Shown piece by piece: positions 1-5,573 of a stretch of DNA of 8,555 bases. A model generated the notes under the pieces. That model was given only the letters and a program-made list of their open reading frames with translations, ran no database searches and was not told the origin of the DNA. The DNA is from Chloroflexota bacterium. GTDB lineage: Bacteria; Chloroflexota; Anaerolineae; Promineifilales; Promineifilaceae. The DNA lies in contig JAJRTP010000302.1 in assembly GCA_024278255.1 (NCBI GenBank), positions 1 through 8,555 of the forward strand, read 5' to 3'. Numbering within the stretch: position 1 is the first letter of the stretch; each line of letters starts with the position of its first letter. A program made the translations under genes and the position numbers.

Positions 1-99
1 GAGGGAATGAACAGCAAAATTCGAGTTTTGAAACGGATTGCATTTGGCATTCCCAACTACAACCATTTTCGCCTGCGAATTATTGGCTTTTGCGGTTAA
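1..99 (+). CDS. ISL3-family transposase, C-terminal fragment
   Basis: Frame 1 is open from the first base to TAA at 97-99 and encodes 32 residues beginning EGMNSKIRVLKRIAFGIPNY and ending in a basic, aromatic-rich tail (NHFRLRIIGFCG). This pattern (E-G-x-N-x-K-I-x-x-K-R-x-A-F-G, then an F-R-x-R-I motif) is the typical extreme C-terminus of ISL3-family DDE transposases, where the glutamate of the EGxNxKIK motif is the last catalytic acid. The rest of the protein lies left of the window, so whether the copy is intact is unknown. The terminal repeat follows the stop immediately, as is usual in this family. Confidence 0.8.
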   Translation, partial: EGMNSKIRVLKRIAFGIPNYNHFRLRIIGFCG

Positions 100-122
100 A
101 CCCCACAAAAGCTCAGAGAACC
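1..122 (+). mobile_element. Right end of an ISL3-family insertion sequence (partial)
   Basis: The element enters from the left edge. It consists of the last 32 codons of a transposase and, directly after the stop codon, a stretch that reads on the opposite strand as GGTTCTCTGAGCTTTTGTGG, which resembles ISL3-type terminal inverted repeats (GG-TCT start, T/G-rich interior). I place the outer boundary near 122 from that resemblance only. The left end and the target duplication are outside the window, so the exact edge and copy integrity cannot be tested here. The IS ends about 30 bases before the stop of the convergent gene at 153-503 and does not interrupt it. Confidence 0.7.
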
Positions 123-152
123 AATAATCTTTGAATCTCGCGGATTGGGCAA

Positions 153-503
153 TCACATGCCTTTTTCAGCAGGTAAATCGGCAGCTGGGGAAACGGCCGT
201 TTCCAGCAATTCCCGAATCTCCCCCTCAAACCAGTGGCGGCGGGATTCCAGACGCGCCTGCAACTGTTCCCGCGTCGCCGGCCGCCACGTTTCGACGCCA
301 AATGTGCGGGTTGGTGAAATTTCCAGAATATCGTATGGGCGAGCGTTCCCTACATTTCGGGGAAAGCGAACACATAGATTGACGTTATCCGTGTATTCGC
401 TTTTAAGCACATCAACAATCACGGCAATTTCGCCGTTAGCGTCAACAATCGCGCCGGGGTAAAAACGATCAATCATTTCAGAAAACATCTGGTTTTTTAC
501 CAT
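153..503 (-). CDS. Hypothetical protein, 116 aa, second gene of a two-gene unit
   Basis: I do not recognise this family. The protein starts MVKNQMFSEMIDRFYPGAIV. Residues about 14-75 look mainly beta-stranded (GAIVDANGEIAVIVDVL, then VNLCVRFPRN), and a charged helical C-terminal half follows (REQLQARLESRRHWFEGEIRELLETAV). There is no signal peptide and no membrane segment. The ATG at 503 is supported by an in-frame stop three codons upstream; M6 or M10 are possible later starts. A GGAG lies about 14 bases upstream, rather far. The gene overlaps the end of the 478-705 gene by 26 bases, which suggests translational coupling. A small strand-like protein paired with a small helical one fits a toxin-antitoxin or accessory module, but that is inference from size and arrangement only. 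The codon set contains one ACGGCCGT word, as in the larger genes. Confidence 0.65.
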   Translation of the reverse strand: MVKNQMFSEMIDRFYPGAIVDANGEIAVIVDVLKSEYTDNVNLCVRFPRNVGNARPYDILEISPTRTFGVETWRPATREQLQARLESRRHWFEGEIRELLETAVSPAADLPAEKGM

Positions 504-705
504 AAGTAATCACATGCTCCACGTAATTTTCTATCTGACTGCTGCTTTCAAACTCTTCCTGCACACCCATTTCACGCAAAATCAGGCGCAGCTTATAATG
601 CTCTCCCCACGCAGACCCAGTAGAATCAGAGCGGATTTTCAGGAATTCCATGTATACCCGACGCAACTTCTCGATTTCTTCCGGATAAAAATCTCCTTCT
701 CTCAT
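478..705 (-). CDS. Hypothetical protein, 75 aa, first gene of a two-gene unit
   Basis: This is a small acidic, mostly helical protein of no recognised family. It starts MREGDFYPEEIEKLRRVYME, has a central helix around EHYKLRLILREMGVQEEF and ends VITYGKKPDVF. A helix-turn-helix-like segment (LILREMGVQEEFESSSQIENYV, residues about 41-62) could be imagined but is not convincing. The ATG at 705 is the natural start because a perfect TATAAT lies only six bases upstream, so the message is predicted to begin at or next to the A of this ATG. Its end overlaps the 153-503 gene by 26 bases, so both are probably translated from one transcript. A GAAGGAG sits just inside the coding region but no start codon follows at a usable distance. 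Confidence 0.65.
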   Translation of the reverse strand: MREGDFYPEEIEKLRRVYMEFLKIRSDSTGSAWGEHYKLRLILREMGVQEEFESSSQIENYVEHVITYGKKPDVF

Positions 706-711
706 GTACGC

Positions 712-740
712 ATTATACAGGATATTCAGTTTGATTTCAT
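712..740 (-). promoter_or_regulatory. Predicted promoter of the 705-153 gene pair, leaderless
   Basis: Read on the minus strand, a perfect -10 hexamer TATAAT occupies 717-712. With a 17-base spacer the -35 position (740-735) reads ATGAAA, a 4/6 match to TTGACA. Only six bases separate the -10 box from the ATG at 705, so the transcript should start at or within a base or two of the start codon. Confidence 0.55.
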
Positions 741-850
741 CTACGCATACTCGAAAAGGTGCGCGGATTTCTTGTTGATATAATTTTCAACAAAACCGCC
801 GGATGCAATCCCAGCGATTGGTTGCCCCGCCCCTGCCAAACCAAGACGCC

Positions 851-883
851 AGATTGGTTCAATCTTGCAGATTGAACCAATCT
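851..883. repeat. Perfect 15-bp inverted repeat with 3-base loop after the E1 gene
   Basis: AGATTGGTTCAATCT (851-865), TGC, then AGATTGAACCAATCT (869-883): the two arms pair perfectly. Each arm is itself a 6-bp inverted repeat (AGATTG and CAATCT around three bases), so the element can fold as one 15-bp hairpin or as two small ones. It begins four bases after the E1 stop codon. There is no U-tract downstream on the minus strand, so a classical intrinsic terminator is unlikely. A dispersed REP-like element, or an mRNA 3'-end stabilising stem for the cluster, fits better. Confidence 0.8.
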
Positions 884-886
884 CCG

Positions 887-3265
887 TCAGCACAAACCGG
901 AACGGCTGAGGGCAGTGAGGGCGGCGTCTACGATGGCTTCGGCGTCAATCTGGTAGTGGTGGTAAAGCTCGGCGCGGGTTCCTACCTGGCCGAATTGGTC
1001 TACGCCGAGGGGGACTACGGCCGTACCAAACACACTCCCCAACCAGGCCAGCGTATGAGACGCCCCATCCAATACCGTCACAACAGGCGCGTACCGCTCA
1101 TTCAGGGGAATCAACCAGTCAAACGGATTGTTCTCGGCCGGCAGCAGCGCCGGGCCGCGCCCCCAGGGATTGGCCTGCCACGCCTCAAACAGGCGGCGCG
1201 GGCTGGTCAGATTCAGCACGTTGGCCGGAATACCTTCCTCGCGTAACGCTTCCGCGGCGGTCAACGCTTCCGGCAGCATGACGCCGCTGGCGGCAATGTG
1301 TACCAGATATTCCTTGTGCGTCGAATCGGCGTCCGCTCGCCAGTCGCGCAGACGGTAGCCCCCGGCCAGCACCTGTTTTTGCAGTTTTTCCGCGCCGATA
1401 CGCGCCAGCGCTTCCCGGAACGGCCGTTGCCCCACCGGTTTTGTGGAAAGACGCAAATACGTCGCCCGGCCGTCTTCCAGCACAAACTGACGCAAAGCCT
1501 CCTCCACAATCCAGGTCAACTCCTGCGCGTAAGCCGGTTCCCAGGCGTGCAAATTGGGCAGCTCCATTCCCAGCGAAGGCGTCACCGTAGACTGGTGCGC
1601 CCCGCCCTCCGGTGAAAGCGAGATGCCCGATGGCGTGCCGGCCACAATAAATTTCGCCTCCGAGTACAGCGCGTAGACAAACGCATCCAGCCCGCGCAGG
1701 ACAAACGGATCGTACACCGTGCCAATGGGGATCAACTGCTGGCCGATGAGATCGTCCGCCAGGCCAAACATGCCCAGCATCATAAACAGGTTCATCTCCG
1801 AGATGCCCAACTCAATGTGCTGCCCCTGCGGCCCCTGCGACCAATTGCTGGGATGGGCCACTTCCTTTCCATAGTCGCGGCGCAGGCGATGGGCATAAAC
1901 GCCCGCTTTGGCAATCCAGCCGGACAAATTAGTAGACACAGAAACGTCCGGCGAGGCTGTGACCAATCGTTTTGCCAGTTCCGGCTCGCGGGAGAGGGAC
2001 ATGAGGATGCGGCCAAAGGTTTGCTGGGTACTGACCTCGTCGTTGGCCGGGATGTTGATGACTTGAGGCAGATCGGCCGGGCTGATGGTTTGCGGCGCGG
2101 GTTCCGTGGGCGGATAGAGGCGTTGGGCGACGGCCGTACACAACTTCCCTTCCGCCGAATCCGCAGCAAAACCAACCCACTCATCCGCCCCAATGCCCAA
2201 TTTGGCCCGCAACTCGTCCATCTGCGCCTGATTCAGCAGCATGGAATGGTTCAGCGGGTGGCCGGCAATGGGCAGCCCCCACCCTTTGATCGTGTAGGCA
2301 AAAAGGATGGTGGGGCGGCTCGTCTCAGCAAACGCTTCCCCCATCCGCTCCAGTAGCACGTCCAGGTCATGCCCGCCCAGGTTTTGCAGGACGGCAGGCA
2401 GATCATCATCAGAAATTTGTTCCAGCAGGCGAGACAGGGCAGCATTGGGACGGCCGTCCAGCCGGGTCAGGTGGCCGCGCATTTCCGCGCCGGGCAGCCG
2501 GATGAGCGCCTGGTACTGTTCATTGGGCATCTCGTCAATGCGGCGGCGCAGCAAGTCCCCGTCCGGTTGGGCAAAGAGGGCTTGGAGGGTACGGCCGTAC
2601 TTCGCTTCCAACACATGCCAGCCGCTGTCCTCAAACAACTTCTTCAACTGAATCGCCCGAATCCCTGGCACCACCCGATCCAGACTTTGCCGGTTCAGGT
2701 CTACAATCCAAAGCAAATTACCCAATGTCGCCAGCGACGAATCAAAAACCGCCTCCCACACATTCCCCTCATCCAGTTCCGCATCCCCGATCAGGGCAAT
2801 AAAGCGCCGGGTTGGTTCGTAATCAAAATGCGCCGCCGCGTACTGGTCAGCCAGAGCGGCAAAGGCCGGGGCCACCGCTCCCAGCCCTACAGAACCCGTG
2901 GAAAAATCCACAGGATCCGGGTCTTTGGTACGACTGGGGTAAGATTGCAGGCCATGATACGCCCGCAGTTCCGTCAAATATTCCTGCGGCAGTTGCCCCA
3001 GCAAGTATTCGATGGTGTGGAAGACAGGCGAGGCGTGCGGCTTCACCGATACCCGGTCGCCATGCCGCAAAAAATGGAAGTAGAGGGCAGTCATAATCGT
3101 CACCATGCTGGCGCAAGATGCTTGATGGCCGCCTACTTTGGTGCCGTCGGGGTTGGGACGCACGTAATTAGCGTGATGGATCATGTTGGTAGCCAACCAC
3201 AAGACCCGCTTCTGGATGGCGTCCAGGGCCGGCAGGGGAATGGCGGGAATAGTTTGAGCGTTCAT
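887..3265 (-). CDS. mdeB: 2-oxoacid dehydrogenase E1, homodimeric (AceE/MdeB-like), thiamine diphosphate dependent
   Basis: A 792-residue transketolase-fold enzyme with the gene order of homodimeric pyruvate dehydrogenase E1 (AceE, about 890 aa), somewhat shorter. The N-terminal ThDP domain (residues about 15-340) contains GGHQASCASM (45-54), STGSVGLGA and the ThDP/Mg motif GDAELDEGNVWEA (160-172) closing at VDLN (188-191); the usual GDG is GDA here. It ends with the KGWGLPIAGHPLNHS segment, whose histidines (336, 340) match the active-site region of AceE. The pyrimidine domain (about 405-610) has HIELGISEMN, where E490 corresponds to the ThDP-activating glutamate. A C-terminal domain follows to 792. 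Start: TTCCTT at 3271-3276 on the plus strand reads AAGGAA, five bases before the ATG. The gene lies 11 bases after the lyase gene, in one operon. In P. putida, mdeB encodes a similar E1 acting on 2-oxobutyrate, so the same role is inferred. No E2 or E3 gene is visible in the window. The symbol rests on context; an aceE-type pyruvate role is the main alternative. Confidence 0.85.
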   Translation of the reverse strand: MNAQTIPAIPLPALDAIQKRVLWLATNMIHHANYVRPNPDGTKVGGHQASCASMVTIMTALYFHFLRHGDRVSVKPHASPVFHTIEYLLGQLPQEYLTELRAYHGLQSYPSRTKDPDPVDFSTGSVGLGAVAPAFAALADQYAAAHFDYEPTRRFIALIGDAELDEGNVWEAVFDSSLATLGNLLWIVDLNRQSLDRVVPGIRAIQLKKLFEDSGWHVLEAKYGRTLQALFAQPDGDLLRRRIDEMPNEQYQALIRLPGAEMRGHLTRLDGRPNAALSRLLEQISDDDLPAVLQNLGGHDLDVLLERMGEAFAETSRPTILFAYTIKGWGLPIAGHPLNHSMLLNQAQMDELRAKLGIGADEWVGFAADSAEGKLCTAVAQRLYPPTEPAPQTISPADLPQVINIPANDEVSTQQTFGRILMSLSREPELAKRLVTASPDVSVSTNLSGWIAKAGVYAHRLRRDYGKEVAHPSNWSQGPQGQHIELGISEMNLFMMLGMFGLADDLIGQQLIPIGTVYDPFVLRGLDAFVYALYSEAKFIVAGTPSGISLSPEGGAHQSTVTPSLGMELPNLHAWEPAYAQELTWIVEEALRQFVLEDGRATYLRLSTKPVGQRPFREALARIGAEKLQKQVLAGGYRLRDWRADADSTHKEYLVHIAASGVMLPEALTAAEALREEGIPANVLNLTSPRRLFEAWQANPWGRGPALLPAENNPFDWLIPLNERYAPVVTVLDGASHTLAWLGSVFGTAVVPLGVDQFGQVGTRAELYHHYQIDAEAIVDAALTALSRSGLC

Positions 3266-3276
3266 GGAGCTTCCTT

Positions 3277-4503
3277 TTAATTCACAATTCGCAATTCTTC
3301 CGTCTCCAACACCCCCATCTCATCTAAACAGCGTTTGATACGCTGGTACGTGCGTTCAATATCGTCATCCAATCCCACCGACATACGCACCATGCCGGGG
3401 CTGAGACCCATACGCGCCTGTTCCTCTTCCGGGATCTCCGAGGACGTGCTGCTGCCGGGCGCGCTGAACAACGTCTTGTAAAAACCCAGACTGACGGCCA
3501 GATAACCTACTTTGGCCTCCTGCATCCGCATCATTAACTCATTCGCCAGCGCCAGTTCCTTCATATCCAGCACCAACATACCGCCATAGCCAAACTCCTC
3601 ATTCATCAGGCGGGTCATGTGGTCATGCTGGGGATGGTTGAGCAAGCCGGGGTAATGAACGGTCAGGCCCAGCGTTTGCAGCCGTTCCGCCAGGTATTGG
3701 GCATTGCGGCTGTGCTGCTTCATGCGGATGTGCAGGCTGTGCATATTTCTCAGAATGCTGGCGGCGCGGAAACTGTCCAGCACCGGCCCCAGGAGCATCG
3801 TCGCCCCGCTGGTCACGTTAACCAGTTGGTTGATAAATTCCTTGCTGCCGCAGATGGCCCCGGCAACGGTATCATTCGTGCCGTTGATGAATTTGGTCAG
3901 GCTGTACACCACAATGTCCGCTCCTAAATCCAGGGGGGAAATGATGAGCGGGCTGAAGGTGTTGTCCACGACGAGGAGGATGCCGTGCCGGTGGGCGATT
4001 TCACTCAGGGCGGGCAAGTCGGCCACTTGCAGCAAGGGGTTGCTGATGCTTTCGCAGTAGATGAGTTTGGTGTTGGGGGTGATGGCGGCTTCGACGGCCG
4101 TTACATCCTGAATATCCACAAAGTTCGTCTGCACGCCAAAGCGGGGCAGAAAATGCTTGAACAAGGCATACGTCCCGCCATAAATGGTACGGCCGGACAC
4201 AACCTCATCCCCCTGCCCTGCCAACTGCATCACTGCGGCGCTGATGGCCGCCATGCCGGAAGCTGTCACCTGCGCCGCCTCGCTCCCTTCCATAACAGCC
4301 AGGCCGTCCGCCAACGCCTTATTCGTCGGGTTCCAGTGGCGCGAGTAGAGGAAACAGCCTTCCATCTCATGCTCAAACAGTTCGGCCATCGTGGCCGGGT
4401 CCAAAAAGGTAAACGTGGCCGAATCAGTCACAGACGGATTCACGCCGCCATATTCGCCAAAAATCAGATAATCTTGCAAATCTTGCGCGGGGTTGTGGGT
4501 CAT
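3277..4503 (-). CDS. mdeA: Methionine gamma-lyase-like PLP enzyme (Cys/Met metabolism family)
   Basis: A 408-residue fold-type I PLP enzyme of the cystathionine gamma-synthase/gamma-lyase family, full length. Visible landmarks: YSRHWNPT (53-60; the arginine reaches the PLP phosphate of the partner subunit), TASGMAAI (80-87), Y108 stacking on PLP, VVDNTFSP (178-185, with D180 holding the pyridine nitrogen), SLTKF with Schiff-base lysine K204, and MVRMSVGLDD (371-380, with R373 binding the substrate carboxylate). Expected reaction: methionine to methanethiol, ammonia and 2-oxobutyrate. The cysteine of classical methionine gamma-lyases (C116 in P. putida, in a Tyr-Gly-Cys motif) is glycine here (G110), so specificity could instead be for cystathionine, homocysteine or an O-acylhomoserine. 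The start is fixed by a strong AAAGGAG about eight bases upstream. It sits between an Lrp-type regulator and an E1, as in mde loci, which favours a catabolic lyase. Family is certain, exact substrate is not. Confidence 0.85.
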   Translation of the reverse strand: MTHNPAQDLQDYLIFGEYGGVNPSVTDSATFTFLDPATMAELFEHEMEGCFLYSRHWNPTNKALADGLAVMEGSEAAQVTASGMAAISAAVMQLAGQGDEVVSGRTIYGGTYALFKHFLPRFGVQTNFVDIQDVTAVEAAITPNTKLIYCESISNPLLQVADLPALSEIAHRHGILLVVDNTFSPLIISPLDLGADIVVYSLTKFINGTNDTVAGAICGSKEFINQLVNVTSGATMLLGPVLDSFRAASILRNMHSLHIRMKQHSRNAQYLAERLQTLGLTVHYPGLLNHPQHDHMTRLMNEEFGYGGMLVLDMKELALANELMMRMQEAKVGYLAVSLGFYKTLFSAPGSSTSSEIPEEEQARMGLSPGMVRMSVGLDDDIERTYQRIKRCLDEMGVLETEELRIVN

Positions 4504-4517
4504 TTTTTAGCTCCTTT
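4504..4517 (-). promoter_or_regulatory. Ribosome binding site of the lyase gene
   Basis: Read on the minus strand the sequence is AAAGGAGCTAAAAAATG: a near-perfect Shine-Dalgarno core followed by an eight to nine base A-rich spacer and the ATG. It decides the start at 4503. The lyase has no convincing promoter of its own, so it is probably transcribed together with the regulator. Confidence 0.8.
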
Positions 4518-4522
4518 ATTTT

Positions 4523-4576
4523 GGTAATTAGGTAATTGGTAATTGGGTAATTACCCGGTTACCAATTACCAATTAC
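4523..4576. repeat. Tandem GGTAATT units forming a large palindrome between regulator and lyase
   Basis: Four GGTAATT-like units (from 4523) run into their own inverted copies (to 4576). The core GGGTAATTACCC (4545-4556) is a perfect 12-bp palindrome. Outside it, GTAATTGGTAA (4532-4542) pairs perfectly with TTACCAATTAC (4559-4569), leaving only a two-base mismatch on each side. The repeat overlaps the regulator's stop codon (TAA, at 4575-4573). As RNA it forms a long hairpin with no U-tract, upstream of the lyase ribosome binding site. It could be an operator for the regulator, a processing site, or simply a dispersed repeat; the unit-like build favours the last. Confidence 0.8.
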
Positions 4577-5040
4577 TCAGTCACAATCGGCAGCTTTTCT
4601 GCCGTTTTCACTTCGGATAAGACCAGGCTGGTGTGGAGGCGGGCGACGCCAGGCAGGGGGGTAAGCTGATTGACAACAAACTGCTCCAGGTCGGCCCGGT
4701 TGCGCAGGACGACTTTGAGCAGGTAGTCAAATTCGCCGGTGATGTGGTAGCAGGCCAATACTTCCGGCATCGCCAGAACCGTTTCCCGGAATCGCTGTAC
4801 CTGGTCGTATTGATGCACCATGAGGCTGACCTGGATGAAGCAAAGCAAGTCGTAACCGATCTTTTCCCGATCCAGCCGGGCCGTGTAATGGCGAATGAAT
4901 CCTTCCCGCTCCAGGCGGCGCAGCCGGGCATGGGTGGCAGCCGGGGAAAGGTTCAGTTTGCGGGCTAAATCGGCGTTGCTGATACGGCCGTTTTCCTGCA
5001 CACTGTCTAAAATAATCCGGTCAATCTCATCAAGCATCAT
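4573..5040 (-). CDS. mdeR: Lrp/AsnC-family transcriptional regulator
   Basis: A 155-residue protein of normal length for the family. The N-terminal winged helix-turn-helix is clear (LDEIDRIILDSVQENGRISN, then ADLARKLNLSPAATHARLRR with the recognition helix around residues 32-43, and LEREGFIRHYTARLD). The C-terminal RAM domain (about 66-145) has the ligand/oligomer signature ACYHITGEFDYLLKV (96-110) and the LPGV turn before the last strand. Lrp-family proteins form dimers to octamers and sense amino acids. The gene lies directly upstream of the lyase on the same strand, as expected for a specific activator of methionine or sulfur amino acid breakdown (MdeR role); in P. putida the regulator is divergent, here it is co-directional. 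Two ATGs are adjacent at 5040 and 5037; a -10 box seven bases upstream predicts a leaderless message from the first. Family is certain, the specific symbol is inferred from context. Confidence 0.88.
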   Translation of the reverse strand: MMLDEIDRIILDSVQENGRISNADLARKLNLSPAATHARLRRLEREGFIRHYTARLDREKIGYDLLCFIQVSLMVHQYDQVQRFRETVLAMPEVLACYHITGEFDYLLKVVLRNRADLEQFVVNQLTPLPGVARLHTSLVLSEVKTAEKLPIVTE

Positions 5041-5047
5041 TACGAAG

Positions 5048-5077
5048 ATTGTATCATTATAAAAGGCATTTCGTCAA
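5048..5077 (-). promoter_or_regulatory. Predicted promoter of the regulator-lyase-E1 cluster, leaderless
   Basis: On the minus strand TTGACG (5077-5072), an 18-base spacer, then TACAAT (5053-5048); each box matches the sigma-70 consensus at five of six positions. The -10 box ends seven bases before the ATG at 5040, so the transcript should begin at or next to the start codon. A second TATAAT-like hexamer overlaps the spacer but has no matching -35. Just upstream, ATTATTCG (5080-5087) and CGAATAAT (5106-5113) form an 8-bp inverted repeat that could bind a dimeric regulator such as the Lrp-type protein itself. Confidence 0.55.
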
Positions 5078-5200
5078 CGATTATTCGTCATTCATGCCAT
5101 ATTTCCGAATAATATATGACATTTGGCGCTAACAAGTCCTGCCGCTAAATAGTTCAGGTACAAGGGAGACGGCCGCGTGTTAACGGACATGGCACACTCG

Positions 5201-5229
5201 TTGACGCCCCCTGCACTATCGTTTAGAAT
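5201..5229 (+). promoter_or_regulatory. Predicted sigma-70 promoter of the hicA remnant/hicB gene
   Basis: TTGACG (5201-5206), an exact 17-base spacer, then TAGAAT (5224-5229): five of six matches in each box at ideal spacing. The -10 box ends only 11 bases before the ATG at 5241, leaving a leader of about four bases and no Shine-Dalgarno site. It is retained although the toxin gene behind it has been deleted. Confidence 0.65.
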
Positions 5230-5240
5230 CCTTGTTACAA

Positions 5241-5300
5241 ATGACCCGTCAAGAAAAGTTTCTGGCAAAAATTCTACACGGCACATCTGATAGAAGAACT
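5241..5300 (+). pseudogene. hicA: Remnant of hicA toxin gene (first ~17-20 codons), fused in frame to hicB
   Basis: The ATG at 5241 opens a frame reading MTRQEKFLAKILHGTSDRRT that continues without a stop into hicB at 5301. The QEKFLAKILxGTSD string is, from my knowledge of the family, the usual N-terminus of one clade of HicA mRNA interferases, which would normally continue for roughly 60 more residues including the catalytic GSHH histidine and the double-stranded-RNA-binding-like fold. All of that is missing here. The simplest reading is an internal deletion that removed most of hicA and joined its start to the region just before hicB. No toxin activity is possible. An upstream TTG at 5232 could add three residues. 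Confidence 0.7.
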
Positions 5301-5510
5301 ATGATCAAATATGAAGTAATCATTTACTGGAGTGAAGCAGACGATGCGTTCATTGCCGAAGTGCCTGAGCTTCCCGGATGTATGGCTGATGGCGCGTCAT
5401 ATCAAGAAGTTATCAACAACGTCGAACAAATTATTCAGGAATGGATCGACACGGCAAAAGAATTAGGCCACCCTATTTCCGAACCAAAAGGGCGTCTCAC
5501 ATTTGCCTGA
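5301..5510 (+). CDS. hicB: HicB-family antitoxin, single-domain
   Basis: A 69-residue protein (89 if translated from the hicA remnant ATG at 5241) with the complete HicB partial-RNase-H-like fold signature: MIKYEVIIYWSEADDAF, then IAEVPELPGCMADG (18-31), SYQEVINNVEQIIQEWIDTA (33-52) and the C-terminal EPKGR. HicB proteins bind and neutralise HicA and often repress their own operon. This one has no C-terminal DNA-binding domain, as in many short HicB proteins. The ATG at 5301 has only a weak AGAAG upstream, whereas a good near-leaderless promoter serves the ATG at 5241, so a fused product is plausible. With its toxin deleted it is an orphan antitoxin, perhaps acting against a HicA encoded elsewhere. 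Base composition is more AT-rich than in the metabolic genes. Confidence 0.85.
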   Translation: MIKYEVIIYWSEADDAFIAEVPELPGCMADGASYQEVINNVEQIIQEWIDTAKELGHPISEPKGRLTFA

Positions 5511-5555
5511 ACATGCGTACAGATAGGGATAATCAAAAAATATTTTGACTGTAGC

Positions 5556-5573
5556 CGCGGTATCCTTACCGCG
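5556..5573. repeat. Small perfect hairpin between hicB and the next gene pair
   Basis: CGCGGTA (5556-5562), loop TCCT, TACCGCG (5567-5573). It is GC-rich in an AT-rich spacer (5511-5596). Only TTT follows, so termination of hicB would be weak at best. The string looks like a short dispersed hairpin repeat. I see no clear promoter between it and the ATG at 5597. Confidence 0.55.

Larger units (their letters stand above)
706..886. other. Intergenic region between the E1 gene and the small gene pair
   Basis: These 181 bases contain the promoter of the small gene pair (712-740) and a strong nested inverted repeat (851-883) just after the E1 stop. The middle part, about 741-850, shows no convincing gene or RNA. 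No run of T residues follows the hairpin on either strand. Confidence 0.5.

Noticed and set aside
851..883. Intrinsic terminator of the E1 gene
   Set aside because: The stem is strong, but neither strand has a run of T after it (minus strand continues GGCGTCTTGG).
2369..3280. Plus-strand open frame of 303 codons opposite the E1 gene
   Set aside because: It is a shadow of the E1 coding sequence on the other strand, with no family features or ribosome binding site. The E1 frame is fully explained by conserved motifs.
4523..4576. Intrinsic terminator after the regulator gene
   Set aside because: The hairpin is AT-rich and no U-tract follows on the minus strand; the next sequence is the lyase ribosome binding site.
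5113..5205. attC-like look of GCGCTAACAAGTCC ... GTGTTAACGG in the spacer
   Set aside because: The core sites do not fit RYYYAAC/GTTRRRY properly and no paired inner arms can be drawn, so an integron recombination site is not supported.
5092..5286. Minus-strand open frame of 64 codons upstream of hicB
   Set aside because: It overlaps the promoter and hicA remnant on the other strand, has no ribosome binding site and no recognisable sequence.
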